DNA of 32,483 nt from contig JAQWGO010000055.1 of the NCBI GenBank assembly GCA_029238175.1, positions 1-32,483 of the forward strand, given 5' to 3'. The notes below the pieces were generated by a model, which was given only the letters and a program-made list of their open reading frames with translations, had not been told where the DNA came from and did no database searches. Below, piece after piece: positions 23,500 through 32,483 of the stretch; position 1 is the first letter of the stretch; each line of letters opens with the position of its first letter. Made by a program: the position numbers and the translations under genes. Origin of the DNA: Henriciella sp. Its GTDB lineage: Bacteria > Pseudomonadota > Alphaproteobacteria > Caulobacterales > Hyphomonadaceae.

Positions 23500-23952
23500 T
23501 TAGCTCTCGTCTGGACTGAACTGAAAGTGCTTCATTTTCGCGACAACGTCCTTAAGAGGACGCATCGCGCGGCCATCAGAATGGATCATAACGGCGGTTA
23601 TACGCCCTTCGGCAATCACTTCATCGCCCCTCAGACATGTCTGCTCAAACCGCATCCGCGCGCCTTTCACACCAATGCTGCGCGTCCGAATTTTCAGTAG
23701 ATCATCAACCCGCGCCGCGCGCTTATAATCCACCTCAACATTTGTCAGCGTAAATGCAGCAGGCTCATCGCGCGACAGCAAATCCTGATGGCTAACACCC
23801 GCATCGCGTAAAAAGTCTGAGCGACCACGCTCAAAAAAACGCAGATAATTGGCATGATAGACCATGCCCGTAAAATCGGTGTCCTCGTAATAAACGCGGA
23901 TATCGATCCAGTGCTGGGCTTGGGTATCAAATGGTGGTGGCAAGTGGGTCAT
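23500..23952 (-). CDS. ybgC: YbgC-family acyl-CoA thioesterase
   Basis: A hotdog-fold thioesterase of 150 residues related to 4-hydroxybenzoyl-CoA thioesterase and to YbgC of the tol-pal region. The signature RVYYEDTDFTGMVYHANYLRFFERGRSDFLR holds the catalytic Asp (Asp24 or Asp26) and the FERGR segment. It hydrolyses short- or medium-chain acyl-CoAs, and YbgC has been linked to phospholipid synthesis. No tol-pal genes are in this window. It starts 9 bp after the stop of the DUF418 gene on the same strand, so it is likely co-transcribed. Confidence 0.9.
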   Translation of the reverse strand: MTHLPPPFDTQAQHWIDIRVYYEDTDFTGMVYHANYLRFFERGRSDFLRDAGVSHQDLLSRDEPAAFTLTNVEVDYKRAARVDDLLKIRTRSIGVKGARMRFEQTCLRGDEVIAEGRITAVMIHSDGRAMRPLKDVVAKMKHFQFSPDES

Positions 23953-23961
23953 ATCGCAAGC

Positions 23962-25164
23962 CTAGCCGATTTCGGATTGCTTTGTCCTGCGAAGAAACGG
24001 CACATTTAGATTTAATTGGGTCGCTGCCCGCCACACCCATTCCAGCGGACCATACTGGAAGAAGCGCATCCAGATGGCAGCCAAGACCAACTGAAAAGCA
24101 AAGCCTCCCAAACCGATCCAGAACAAATGAACTGACGTCAAATCATCATGCAGCCCGAATCCAAACCCATACAAAATTGGCACCATGACGAGAGATTGCC
24201 CGACATAAAGACTCAAGGTCATTCTACCCCCAGCCGCGAAGGCTTTCAGGACATAATGCCCCCCAAACTGCCATATTAAAACAAATGCCGCCACTTGCGC
24301 CGCCATGAACGTGCTATCGGACCAGCTTTTCAAAAGATGATCGACATAAATATCTGTTGAGCCAGCTTCACTTGCCTGAAACAGCGATACAAGCTGAGAA
24401 TGCCAGTTCAGCAGGATGAACGTTATTATTGTGGTGAGAAGAAATATACCGATTGTTTCGCGTCTAAATCTCTGCGGATTTCGAAAGAACCCTATCCGAC
24501 CAAGCACCTGACCGAAGATGAAAAGTCCAAGAATTTGGGATACGCGGCCACTTTCAATATAGAACGACCATTTCTTGAGATTACCGGTGATCGCATTCGC
24601 ATTTATCGTCTCAGCAAAAGTTCCGGAGAGATAAGTCGAGAGTTTGTAATCATTATAATAATGCGGCATCGACATCGCCCACTCAGCCCCGTTCAAGCCG
24701 GCCAGAATGCGCCATAGAAGCGGTAAGTTGAGCATGAATAAAGCCGCTATGAGCAACAAAATCCAATTCTTGGATATCCGATTAAGTGGCACAAGAATGA
24801 CACCTAAAACTGCTAATGGTACCAATATATCACCGCGATAGATCAGCGAGTGCCCATATCCAATCACCGCTAACAGCGCCAACCGCCATAGAAAGCGCCC
24901 ACCATACGCTTCACCGCGTTTCGACGCACTATCCATGATAATCGCAAAACTAAGCCCAAAGCACAGCGCGAACAGAGCAAACGATTTGCCCGCAAAAATC
25001 GAAAGCGTTTGATCACGCAATTCGCTTGGAACTGGATTGGCCCAGTAAAGCTCAAAAACTTCGACGCAGTGCACCATGAACAAGCCAAAGAGCGCAAACC
25101 CACGCACAGCATCTATAAGTACAACTCTAGATGATGCATTATTCTGTTTTAAATAGTTCGTCAT
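23962..25164 (-). CDS. DUF418-family multi-pass membrane protein
   Basis: A 400-residue membrane protein with about ten hydrophobic segments. It opens with IDAVRGFALFGLFMVHCVEVF, the RGFALFGI-type start shared by DUF418 and related membrane acyltransferase-like families, which may acylate extracytoplasmic molecules. The end VLAAIWMRFFQYGPLEWVWRAATQL is the DUF418 domain hallmark. The precise function is unknown. The ATG at 25164 with AAAGG 8 bp upstream is preferred over TTG 25194. A promoter lies upstream at 25185-25213. ybgC follows after 9 bp. Base composition appears more AT-rich than in neighbours, by eye. Confidence 0.85.
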   Translation of the reverse strand: MTNYLKQNNASSRVVLIDAVRGFALFGLFMVHCVEVFELYWANPVPSELRDQTLSIFAGKSFALFALCFGLSFAIIMDSASKRGEAYGGRFLWRLALLAVIGYGHSLIYRGDILVPLAVLGVILVPLNRISKNWILLLIAALFMLNLPLLWRILAGLNGAEWAMSMPHYYNDYKLSTYLSGTFAETINANAITGNLKKWSFYIESGRVSQILGLFIFGQVLGRIGFFRNPQRFRRETIGIFLLTTIITFILLNWHSQLVSLFQASEAGSTDIYVDHLLKSWSDSTFMAAQVAAFVLIWQFGGHYVLKAFAAGGRMTLSLYVGQSLVMVPILYGFGFGLHDDLTSVHLFWIGLGGFAFQLVLAAIWMRFFQYGPLEWVWRAATQLNLNVPFLRRTKQSEIG

Positions 25165-25184
25165 ATTAGCAGCCTTTGACAGAG

Positions 25185-25213
25185 GAATAATCAATCCTGT
25201 CTTACGCTGTCAA
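25185..25213 (-). promoter_or_regulatory. Sigma-70-like promoter for the DUF418-ybgC unit
   Basis: On the minus strand TTGACA (25213-25208) and TTATTC (25190-25185) are separated by 17 bp, just after the purH stop. The expected start is near 25178, giving a short leader before the ATG at 25164. Confidence 0.55.
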
Positions 25214-25223
25214 CGCCTTAACT

Positions 25224-26810
25224 TTAGTGCCTGAAGTGACGCATACCGGTCAACACCATTGCAAGGCCAGCTTCATCGGCCGCCGCAATGACTTCATCGT
25301 CGCGGATTGAGCCGCCCGGTTGAATAATGGCGCTCGCACCTGCCGCTGCCGCTGCCAACATGCCATCAGCGAACGGGAAAAACGCATCTGACGCGGCTAC
25401 ACAGCCTTGCGTGCGAAGCATATCAAAGCCTTCTTTTTCCTTAGCATCTTCGGCTTTGCGTGCCGCAATCCGGGCACTATCAATCCGGCTCATCTGCCCT
25501 GCACCAATGCCAACAGTTGCACCATTTTTTGCATAGACAATCGTGTTGGACTTTACGTGTTTCGCGACACGCCATGCAAACAGGAGATCATCGAGTTGCT
25601 GCGCTGTCGGCGCTATCTTCGTGACGACTTTCAAATCATCTTTACTGATCCTGCCAAAGTCTCTGTCTTGGACTAGAAGTCCGCCAGCCACGGTCTTCAC
25701 AAACGTACCTGACGATGACGGGTCCGGCAGGCCATCGGTCAAAAGCAGGCGCAGGTTTTTCTTCTTGGCAAAAATTTCTAACGCTGCGTCATCAGCGCCC
25801 GGTGCGATAACAACTTCCGTGAAGATCTGGCTGATCTCCAAGGCCGTCATCCCATCAAGTGGCCGGTTAAGCGCAACAATGCCCCCAAACGCCGACGTGC
25901 TGTCACATGCCAGCGCCTCACGGTAGGCCTCGATCACGCTGCCCGCTTGCGCCACACCGCAAGGGTTGGCGTGCTTAATAATCGCTACAGCTGGCACGTC
26001 ATTGCCGAGCTCACCGATCAGCTCATAAGCGGCATCGGTGTCATTGATATTATTGTAGGATAGCGCCTTGCCCTGCACTTGCTTTGCCGTTGCAACGCCG
26101 GGGCGGTTTTCGCCCGTGACGTAGAATGCAGCTTTCTGGTGAGGATTTTCGCCATACCGAAGCGCCTCATTCAACTTCCCGCCAAATCCGACCCAGTCCG
26201 GCGCGCTGTCGTCCAGCTGTTTGGCATACCAATTCGAAATCGCCGCATCATAAGCCGCTGTGCGGGCGTAAGTTTTCGCCGCCAACTTACGACTAGTATC
26301 GCGGCCAACACGCCCGCCAGCACTCGCCATTTCAGCCAGCACGGCGTCCAGATCACCGCCATCGGTACAAACTGAAACCGAGTCGCCATTCTTCGCGGCG
26401 GCACGCAGCATGGCTGGGCCACCTATATCGATATTCTCAATACAATCCTCAAAGTCCGCGCCAGAAGCGACGGTCGCCTCAAACGGGTAGAGATTGATAT
26501 AAACCAGATCGATCGCTTCAATGCCGTGCTTGTCCGCGTCGGCTTTGTGGCTCTCATTATCGCGCAAATAAAGCAGACCGCCATGCACTGCTGGGTGCAG
26601 GGTCTTAACACGGCCATCCATCATCTCTGGATACCCTGTTAGGTCAGCGACATCTTTAACAGCAAGGCCAGCGGCTTTAAGCGCCTTTGACGTGCCGCCT
26701 GTGGAGACAAGCTCAACTCCCATATCCACAAGGGCTTGCGCCCGCTCAACCAGCCCTCCCTTATCTGAAACAGAAATAAGAGCGCGGCGAACTTTAGTAG
26801 CTTGGGTCAT
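25224..26810 (-). CDS. purH: Bifunctional AICAR formyltransferase / IMP cyclohydrolase
   Basis: Catalyses the last two steps of IMP synthesis in the cytoplasm. The N-terminal cyclohydrolase domain has [30 protein letters not shown] and [15 protein letters not shown]. The C-terminal transformylase has [14 protein letters not shown] and the catalytic [11 protein letters not shown] with its Lys-His pair. The end [54 protein letters not shown] is also typical. Length (528) is normal. It lies 81 bp downstream of the FlaA1-type gene on the same strand. That gap shows no clear terminator or promoter. Confidence 0.97.
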   Translation of the reverse strand: MTQATKVRRALISVSDKGGLVERAQALVDMGVELVSTGGTSKALKAAGLAVKDVADLTGYPEMMDGRVKTLHPAVHGGLLYLRDNESHKADADKHGIEAIDLVYINLYPFEATVASGADFEDCIENIDIGGPAMLRAAAKNGDSVSVCTDGGDLDAVLAEMASAGGRVGRDTSRKLAAKTYARTAAYDAAISNWYAKQLDDSAPDWVGFGGKLNEALRYGENPHQKAAFYVTGENRPGVATAKQVQGKALSYNNINDTDAAYELIGELGNDVPAVAIIKHANPCGVAQAGSVIEAYREALACDSTSAFGGIVALNRPLDGMTALEISQIFTEVVIAPGADDAALEIFAKKKNLRLLLTDGLPDPSSSGTFVKTVAGGLLVQDRDFGRISKDDLKVVTKIAPTAQQLDDLLFAWRVAKHVKSNTIVYAKNGATVGIGAGQMSRIDSARIAARKAEDAKEKEGFDMLRTQGCVAASDAFFPFADGMLAAAAAGASAIIQPGGSIRDDEVIAAADEAGLAMVLTGMRHFRH

Positions 26811-26891
26811 TTAAGAGCGGCCTTCAGGGGCAAGAGCTGAACACGCCGTTCGCCTATCATGAGTCCGCCCATCGTCAACAGATGGCGCTGC

Positions 26892-28757
26892 CTAATCGTT
26901 ATATTCAGGCGGCGTGTATCCCGGCACGAGCAGAGCTTCGTCGCGTTTCCGCGCTCCGGCAAGCGTCAGAAGAGACGCAAGCGTCTTATCAAATCCAGGC
27001 GGTTTCTTTAGACGACTCTCTGGAGCAACTTTATTAAGTCCAGCAATTCCGGTTTCAATCAAGCGCTCGTCGGCGTAAGTCAGCTCTTCGTGCAGCTTTT
27101 CACCAGGCCGCAACCCGGTCGTACGGATTTCAATATCCTGATCTGGCACCATGCCCTTCATGCGGATCATAGCCTCTGCAAGCGCGCGAATGCGGATCGG
27201 CTCTCCCATGTCCAAAACATAAAGCGACGCCTCACCTGGCGCGCCATTATGGGCCGTGCCCTGCAGCACCAAAGAGGATGCCTCCTCAACCGTCATAAAA
27301 TAGCGAGAGACCTCATCATCGGTCAGGGTCACGGGTCCACCGGCCTTAATCTGACGCTCAAACAGCGGAACAACGGAACCAGACGACCCAAGGACGTTTC
27401 CAAATCGAACCATGGAAACCGCCAAACTCGTATTCCGCGCGCGATACGCGACAGATAACTCTGCAAGTCGCTTCGTCGCCCCCATCACATTATCTGGATC
27501 AACAGCCTTATCTGTGGAGATAAAGACAAAACGCTCCAACCCAGCTTCGATCGCCACATCGACCGCATTGATTGCGCCGCCAACATTGGTCAAAATCGCT
27601 TCACACGCATTCAGTTCCATAAGCGGAACGTGCTTAAGTGCCGCCGCATGGATCATGATATCAGGATTGGCAATTTCAACGATCTGCCGAAGGCGCACAG
27701 GATCACGCACGTCTCCGATCTGAGTGTATAAATCGAGCTCTGGAAACTTCTCACGAAGGGTTAGATCAATCGCATAGAGATTATATTCTGAAGCATCATA
27801 GAGGGTTAGCTGGGTTACACCCATCGCAGCGCACTGCTGAGCAAGCTCAGATCCAATCGTGCCACCTGCGCCGGTGACGAATACGCGTTTGCCCGCAAAC
27901 AATGCGCGAACCGGCTCATCTTCCAGATATCGTATCGGGCGTGCCAACAAATCTTGTGGTTTTACAGGCTGCAAGTGTAGGCCATCGCTGCCAGTCCCAA
28001 GTGCCATGACCTCCGTGCCGTGGCTCGCAGCTTCTTTAAGCAGCGCGCTCATAAGACCGCGTTCACGTACATCGCCAGCCACAGCGATCCAAGGCGTCCG
28101 GCCATAGCGCACCTTCAGAACTTCCAAAACAGTTCCAAGCTTCTCCAGCCCGCCCATCACAGGGACCCCGCGAATGGCCCGTCCAGGTTCAGCGCCTTCA
28201 ACTTCTAAAAGCCCCAGAATGCGAACAGGCGCACCGCCTTTTACTGCGCGCATTTCACGCAAAATGTCTGCTGCCTTAGATGCGCTCGCCACAAGAATGG
28301 CAGGCGGCGCGTCTGCTCTGGCAGCCTCGAATATCTGGAAGGGCTGCCGTGTAGACCGCGACAAGGCGAACATGCGCCCCGCAAATATCAATGTCACCCA
28401 AATGATTAGGGCCAGCAGCAAAGCCGTTCGCGGAAACCCGATCAAGCGGTTCCAGATAAACAGGATTGGTAGAAATAAGAGAGCGGCCAAAACAACCGCT
28501 TGAATAATCCGCAATGCATCCGGCCAACCAGAATGCCGCCACACCTGCTTGTGAACATCTAGCGTATAGAAAGACGTGAGGGCGGCGAGACCAAAAACAC
28601 CGGATGCAATTGCACCATTCAACAGCGCGCTATCTGGTGCACCTTCCGTCGTTGCCCATCTAATCGCGACAGCAACCGCCATCGCCACCACTGCAGAAAT
28701 GACGTCAAACCCGAGTGTAAGGGCCATTGCCCGACGTGCTTCGCCTTGTGGTGTCAT
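26892..28757 (-). CDS. FlaA1/CapD/WbpM-type nucleotide-sugar 4,6-dehydratase membrane protein
   Basis: A 621-residue polysaccharide-biosynthesis protein. The N-terminus has about four membrane helices and a CoA-binding-like domain (ILVASASKAADILREM). Near residue 300 a Rossmann SDR domain starts with VFVTGAGGTIGSELAQQCAAMG. The motif ISTDKAVDPDNVMGATKRLAEL has Met and Lys in place of the usual YxxxK, as in WbpM/PglF dehydratases that convert UDP-GlcNAc-type sugars to 4-keto-6-deoxy forms. The ATG at 28757 overlaps the heparinase-family stop as ATGA, so translation is coupled. No glycosyltransferases or flippase are in view, so the polymer made is unknown. Confidence 0.9.
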   Translation of the reverse strand: MTPQGEARRAMALTLGFDVISAVVAMAVAVAIRWATTEGAPDSALLNGAIASGVFGLAALTSFYTLDVHKQVWRHSGWPDALRIIQAVVLAALLFLPILFIWNRLIGFPRTALLLALIIWVTLIFAGRMFALSRSTRQPFQIFEAARADAPPAILVASASKAADILREMRAVKGGAPVRILGLLEVEGAEPGRAIRGVPVMGGLEKLGTVLEVLKVRYGRTPWIAVAGDVRERGLMSALLKEAASHGTEVMALGTGSDGLHLQPVKPQDLLARPIRYLEDEPVRALFAGKRVFVTGAGGTIGSELAQQCAAMGVTQLTLYDASEYNLYAIDLTLREKFPELDLYTQIGDVRDPVRLRQIVEIANPDIMIHAAALKHVPLMELNACEAILTNVGGAINAVDVAIEAGLERFVFISTDKAVDPDNVMGATKRLAELSVAYRARNTSLAVSMVRFGNVLGSSGSVVPLFERQIKAGGPVTLTDDEVSRYFMTVEEASSLVLQGTAHNGAPGEASLYVLDMGEPIRIRALAEAMIRMKGMVPDQDIEIRTTGLRPGEKLHEELTYADERLIETGIAGLNKVAPESRLKKPPGFDKTLASLLTLAGARKRDEALLVPGYTPPEYND

Positions 28758-30481
28758 GCGCCCGGTACTTTCAGAAAAGCCCACCGAATACAATTTGGCG
28801 GTCCAGATCCATCACTATTGGGTTGCGCCTTCCCGCTTAGAACGATCTGTTCACTGCGTTCAACGATGCCGCGCCCAAGATAAATCGTTTCTTCAAGACG
28901 GGCGCGGGCATGACTGGTCTTAAACCGCCATTTTACGCCCAGATCACTGGTCAGAATAATCGCATTGCCTGCCGTCATAGCAGAAATCGTCGGATGCAAA
29001 TGGAACCTTATCGCATAAGGGATCGGCGTTTCATCCTCTGCAATTCCAGCCGATACAGGCCGTGCTAACGAGTCTTCACCCGTCAGCCGTTTCCCATCGC
29101 CCGACATGAACAGGCGGCGGCGGTGGAGCAGTCCAAAATCGCGTTTGTAACCGCCATGCTGCGCATCCAGCCAAATTTCGTCTGCTTCTTCCAGACGCTT
29201 GGCCGAAATTCCATCTGGACCTTCTGGATAGAGTAAGCGTGTGTCGTCGTTTGCCACAAAGGATGACGAATCTTTGTCCTGAAGCACGAGCGTAGAATGA
29301 GCACTGGTGCGGCGCACCGCAGCGCGGAACGTAATGTCGATTTCAGGGCTACATCCGCACGACGTAATTATACGCGCCTCACCATCATGCAGCTCAAACC
29401 CAAGCGCGCCAGCATGGGCTTTGTCACCAAACGGGCGTTCGGGGGCAGCGCCAGCATCTAACACCAGCAACGTTTTGCCTTTTTCCAATTTGTGGAAGCC
29501 AGATTTCGGCGCGACGCTAAACTTACGCGGCGGCTCGATCATATGATTAAGCACAGCATCAACCGCTTCTGGCCAGCGCTCATCGCCATCATGGAATGGT
29601 AAAACACCGCCATCCGCCGCTTTGAAGAACGAAACCATCCCGCCAATCCGGGCAACCCAGCGTTCAATAAACTCTGGCACGTCCCGGTCACTGCGTAACA
29701 ACACGTCTTGGACCGTAATCAAATCCGCCAAGCAACGCAGCGCTCGCGCAGGTGAGCGGCTCACATGCCCACCATCCGGCAAGAACTGCGCCGTACACTC
29801 GCTATCGAGGCGCATCAATGCCCCGTCCAGGCCTTTGCCCCGGCCGAGGCAAACCGCATGGACAACACCCAGCGTACTGCCGCGCCATCGCGCATTAGGC
29901 TCGACTTCGCCATCAACCAAGGCAAGAACATGCCGAACCTGACGGCCAAGCGTTTCAAGTCTTAGCTCGCACGCAACAGGATCGCCCTGTTCAAACAAAG
30001 CAGCGCCGCACCGCATCCAGTTCCAAACCCGATCACCCGCACAGCCCGTGCGCCATGAGAACCCGTCAAATCGGCCAAAATTCTCAATCCAATCGTCAAC
30101 AATAAGATGAGCGCGATCGATGCCAGCTTGGCCTTGCGTGAACAGGTCAGCGAGCCAATCAAAACGGTGCAAGCGATTGGCATAGTGGCGGCTAGGCATC
30201 GCCACACCCCATGGCGCCACGCCATCTTCGATTGTCACACGGTCAGTCCCAATCCGCCAAATACCGCGCATCAGTGTTTCGCCGCGCAGTGTGTCAGGCG
30301 GGATAATCTGGCGCATATGCAAACCAAATCCGTCCGGCGCAGACCCAGCAATCTTCAATCTATGGACGGCAGAAACTTTTGCATCTTCACCCGGCTTGCC
30401 TGCAAAACGGTCCCAAAGCGCAGCATCGTCCGCATCACTGCGGCGAGGTCTCTGCCCGTCTGATCGTTTGGCATCCGCCAT
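28754..30481 (-). CDS. Heparinase II/III-family protein
   Basis: A 575-residue protein of the heparinase II/III family, polysaccharide lyases with a helical N-terminal toroid and a C-terminal beta-sandwich. Family-like segments are DWIENFGRFDGFSWRTGCAGDRVWNWMRCG in the toroid, SNGGHVSRSP-type text seen here as LPDGGHVSRSPARALRCLADL, and AHAGALGFELHDGEARIITSCGCSP (active-site region). The HAGALGFEL string is typical of alphaproteobacterial members found next to purH. There is no obvious signal peptide, so the place of action and substrate are unknown. It starts 22 bp after the rpe stop and overlaps the next gene. Confidence 0.87.
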   Translation of the reverse strand: MADAKRSDGQRPRRSDADDAALWDRFAGKPGEDAKVSAVHRLKIAGSAPDGFGLHMRQIIPPDTLRGETLMRGIWRIGTDRVTIEDGVAPWGVAMPSRHYANRLHRFDWLADLFTQGQAGIDRAHLIVDDWIENFGRFDGFSWRTGCAGDRVWNWMRCGAALFEQGDPVACELRLETLGRQVRHVLALVDGEVEPNARWRGSTLGVVHAVCLGRGKGLDGALMRLDSECTAQFLPDGGHVSRSPARALRCLADLITVQDVLLRSDRDVPEFIERWVARIGGMVSFFKAADGGVLPFHDGDERWPEAVDAVLNHMIEPPRKFSVAPKSGFHKLEKGKTLLVLDAGAAPERPFGDKAHAGALGFELHDGEARIITSCGCSPEIDITFRAAVRRTSAHSTLVLQDKDSSSFVANDDTRLLYPEGPDGISAKRLEEADEIWLDAQHGGYKRDFGLLHRRRLFMSGDGKRLTGEDSLARPVSAGIAEDETPIPYAIRFHLHPTISAMTAGNAIILTSDLGVKWRFKTSHARARLEETIYLGRGIVERSEQIVLSGKAQPNSDGSGPPNCIRWAFLKVPGA

Positions 30482-30503
30482 TAATGTGTCTCACAAACTC
30501 TAC

Positions 30504-31160
30504 TTAGGATCGCAGTGATGCAATATTCGCAGCATACTGGCTTGGACCACCCTTGAATACTGCTGACCCTGCAACGAGAGCATTTGCCCCCGCAGAAATA
30601 ATACGTTGAGCGTTATCTGGTTTCACACCGCCATCAACCTCAAGAAAGATCGCACGTCCAGTTTGTTCAACTTTTGACCGCAATTGTTCAATTTTGCGCA
30701 ATTGGCTTTCAATAAAGCTCTGACCACCAAAGCCCGGGTTCACAGACATCACAAGGATCATGTCGATGTCGTCAATCACGGGATCAATTATGTCAGCAGG
30801 CGTTCCCGGGTTTAATGCCACGCCCGGCTTCATGCCCGCTGCCCGAATAGCTTGCAGTGTTCGGTGCAAATGCGGACCAGCTTCTGGATGCACGGTCAAT
30901 ATGTCCGCGCCAGCATCGGCAAAAGCTTCGATATAGGGGTCGACAGGCGCGATCATCAGGTGAACGTCAAACGGCTTATTTGAATGCGGACGTAGCTTCT
31001 TGATGATTGGCGGGCCAAATGTCAGGTTCGGCACAAAATGGCCATCCATAACATCGACATGGATCATATCCGCGCCTGCTTCATCGATACGCCGAATTTC
31101 AGCACCGAGTTCAGCAAAATCAGCGGACAGAATGGACGGGGAAATCAGGACATCACTCAT
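30504..31160 (-). CDS. rpe: Ribulose-phosphate 3-epimerase
   Basis: A TIM-barrel enzyme that interconverts ribulose 5-phosphate and xylulose 5-phosphate in the pentose phosphate pathway. Motifs are [34 protein letters not shown] with catalytic Asp and metal ligands, [14 protein letters not shown] with metal-binding His, [13 protein letters not shown], and [13 protein letters not shown] with the second catalytic Asp. Length (218) is normal. The 86 bp upstream hold the terminator of the preceding lipoprotein gene, so rpe probably begins a new transcript that runs into the heparinase-family and FlaA1-type genes. Confidence 0.97.
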   Translation of the reverse strand: MSDVLISPSILSADFAELGAEIRRIDEAGADMIHVDVMDGHFVPNLTFGPPIIKKLRPHSNKPFDVHLMIAPVDPYIEAFADAGADILTVHPEAGPHLHRTLQAIRAAGMKPGVALNPGTPADIIDPVIDDIDMILVMSVNPGFGGQSFIESQLRKIEQLRSKVEQTGRAIFLEVDGGVKPDNAQRIISAGANALVAGSAVFKGGPSQYAANIASLRS

Positions 31161-31180
31161 TTCTGACGCCTAAAACGGAA

Positions 31181-31207
31181 CCGCCGCCAGCACAAGGCTG
31201 ACGGCGG
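31181..31207 (-). terminator. Terminator hairpin of the glycine-zipper lipoprotein gene
   Basis: On the minus strand CCGCCGTCAGC (31207-31197) pairs with GCTGGCGGCGG (31191-31181) over 11 positions, one a G-U wobble, with a 5-base loop. The tail TTCCGTTTTA gives a moderate T-tract. Confidence 0.7.
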
Positions 31208-31246
31208 CAATCTATTTGTAAAGGTCAGACCAATTTCAATAAGAAA

Positions 31247-31741
31247 TTAGTACTGAACTGGAACCACGTAAGCACCATCTTCACGGAACTCTACGTTCAC
31301 GCGCTGGCCCGGACGAATGTCCATATCAGCTGGCTGGATGAACGCTTTGACGTTGCCGTCATTGAACTCAACCGTGACGGCTGTACCTTGCTTGGTCCCG
31401 ACACCGACACCGATCATATTACCAACGATGCCGCCAAGAACCGCGCCGCCTATAGCGCCCGCAGTTTGTGCTTTATCACCGCCGCCGATTTCAGAGCCAC
31501 CGATGCCGCCAAGGACAGCACCTGTTGCGGTACCGATAATCGAACGGTCAGGTTTGATCGTTACGGCGCGAACATTGGTCACCGTGCCGGGCTTAACAGT
31601 CATGGCATAGCCGACTGCACCGGCGCTTACCGTATTTGCGCTGTTCGATGTTGCACAGCCTGTAACCGCAAGAGTCATCGCAGCAAACGCGCCAGCCATA
31701 AGTTTACTAGGTGCCATTTTGGCAGAAACTTGATTAGTCAT
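31247..31741 (-). CDS. Glycine-zipper outer-membrane lipoprotein (17-kDa antigen / SlyB-like)
   Basis: A 164-residue envelope lipoprotein. The signal ends in lipobox VTGC (Cys29). A glycine-zipper 2TM domain spans about residues 68-115 (GTATGAVLGGIGGSEIGGG and AGAIGGAVLGGIVGNMIGVGVG). A small beta domain follows (AVTVEFNDGNVKAFIQPADMDIRPGQRVNVEFREDGAYVVPV), as in Rickettsia 17-kDa antigen and SlyB/PcP-type proteins. Such proteins sit in the outer membrane and help maintain envelope integrity. AAAGGAG before the ATG is a strong ribosome site, and a terminator follows, so it appears monocistronic and well expressed. The 122 bp between it and rsmB hold no gene; I could not assign a promoter with confidence. 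Confidence 0.9.
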   Translation of the reverse strand: MTNQVSAKMAPSKLMAGAFAAMTLAVTGCATSNSANTVSAGAVGYAMTVKPGTVTNVRAVTIKPDRSIIGTATGAVLGGIGGSEIGGGDKAQTAGAIGGAVLGGIVGNMIGVGVGTKQGTAVTVEFNDGNVKAFIQPADMDIRPGQRVNVEFREDGAYVVPVQY

Positions 31742-31863
31742 AGTATTGTGCTCCTTTGCACGAGTTGACGTCGCCTATTCTGACGAGATCGCGTGAACTC
31801 TGTATGAACCCGATAAGGCATAATAGAGGCAATATCGCCCAAGTTCATGACAATTTTGACAGA

Positions 31864-32483
31864 TTACACGGTAATACGCGAAATATAGAAGGCGTCATGG
31901 CCGAACACTTTGCCCGGCAGTGTTAATAGATCACCGTATGCCGTCACCGCGCTCTCAAAGCCCGGAACCTCATCACTCTGAATTGCTGAGCGCTTTCCTA
32001 GTCCTTCGTTTAGAACCCGCTCGACAAGCTCTACACCTTCGTGTGGCAGAGGCGAGCAGACGCAATACACAAGCGACCCGCCCGGTTTCAGCATTTTCAA
32101 AGCGGATCGAAGCAAGCGTTCTTGAATATTTGGAAAACGCAAAGCGTCCTCTTCAGACTTGATCCACGCCCCTTCAGGGTGTCGGCGCATGGTTCCAAGC
32201 GCTGAGCATGGTGCATCCAAAAGGATACGGTCAACTGGCTCAGCAGGCGTCCAAGAAGTTGCATCCGTAAGCACACTTTCGACCTGACCGTGAAATCCAG
32301 TGCGCCAAAGGTTCTGCTTCAAACGTTTCAGCCGAGGCTTAGATCGATCAATCGCTGTGACGCGCGCGCCTGTCGCTGCAAGCTGCATTGTTTTACCGCC
32401 CGGGGCCGCGCAAATATCGAGGACTGTTTCACCCTCTTTCGCGCCCAGCAATCTGGCCGGCAGGGCCGCTGCAACATCTTGAA
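31864..32483 (-). CDS. rsmB: 16S rRNA (cytosine-967-C5)-methyltransferase, C-terminal part (5' end outside the window)
   Basis: The reading frame runs off the window end. It reads QDVAAALPARLLGAKEG from 32481 down, the typical entry to the catalytic domain, so the N-terminal NusB-like domain is missing from view. The SAM-binding motif is LDICAAPGGKTMQLA. The two catalytic-region cysteines are in LLDAPCSALGTMRRHPE and LVYCVCSPLPHEG, the latter holding the nucleophile that attacks C967. A position next to rpe and purH is seen in other alphaproteobacteria. Other RsmB/RsmF-type paralogues share these motifs, so the exact target base is slightly uncertain. Confidence 0.9.
   Translation of the reverse strand, partial: QDVAAALPARLLGAKEGETVLDICAAPGGKTMQLAATGARVTAIDRSKPRLKRLKQNLWRTGFHGQVESVLTDATSWTPAEPVDRILLDAPCSALGTMRRHPEGAWIKSEEDALRFPNIQERLLRSALKMLKPGGSLVYCVCSPLPHEGVELVERVLNEGLGKRSAIQSDEVPGFESAVTAYGDLLTLPGKVFGHDAFYISRITV

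Noticed and set aside
31742-31863. Heat-shock sigma factor promoter for the glycine-zipper lipoprotein (CTTG and CTATTAT)
   Set aside because: The spacing between the boxes is too short (13 bp) for the known consensus.

Overview
The window looks like chromosomal DNA from a polyhydroxybutyrate-using alphaproteobacterium. The evidence is a CpdR cell-cycle response regulator, a RegB/RegA redox two-component pair with a divergent SCO gene, the glnD-murJ-trpS order, a PhrR/PraR-like XRE regulator, a DUF1244 protein, and an rsmB / rpe / heparinase / purH neighbourhood. Gene content is compatible with a Caulobacterales/Hyphomonadaceae-type organism, but family placement is inference. I see no insertion sequence, prophage, CRISPR array, rRNA or plasmid gene. 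The region is mostly core chromosome with a few small unrecognised genes.

Layout. Positions 1-687 hold the C-terminal part of a BetA-like GMC oxidoreductase. A minus-strand tRNA-Val(GAC), cpdR and a one-helix membrane protein of unknown function follow. Positions 1968-4392 carry an N-formylglutamate amidohydrolase-family gene, an intergenic region with a strong minus-strand small-RNA candidate, an XRE regulator and a HisN-type phosphatase. Then come glnD (PII uridylyltransferase), murJ (lipid II flippase) and trpS.

Positions 9990-17119 form a respiration and carbon-storage block. It holds a large secreted monohaem protein, a PCuAC copper chaperone with a DUF1244 gene, the PHB depolymerase phaZ, a solo LuxR-type HTH protein, a SCO copper chaperone, and regB-regA. 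The two copper chaperones supply cytochrome oxidase copper centres. RegBA senses redox state, and a RegA-type site lies between regB and sco.

Positions 17156-22281 hold a YfiH/PgeF-family gene, a glutathione S-transferase, pckA (gluconeogenesis) and mnmC (tRNA wobble modification). Positions 22481-23496 hold three small plus-strand genes. The rest is a long minus-strand array: partial rsmB, a glycine-zipper lipoprotein, rpe, a heparinase II/III-family protein, a FlaA1/CapD-type sugar-nucleotide enzyme, purH, a DUF418 membrane protein and a YbgC thioesterase.

The most interesting signal is an apparent small RNA of about 77 nt on the minus strand (about 2866-2942). It has two small hairpins, an exposed CCUCCC anti-Shine-Dalgarno tract and an intrinsic terminator. 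Its promoter spacer is a perfect palindrome, TTGTGC-AGC-GCACAA. The same core, TGCAGYGCA, overlaps the predicted phaZ promoter near 13950. This suggests, but does not prove, that the small RNA belongs to a PHB-responsive (PhaR-like) regulon.
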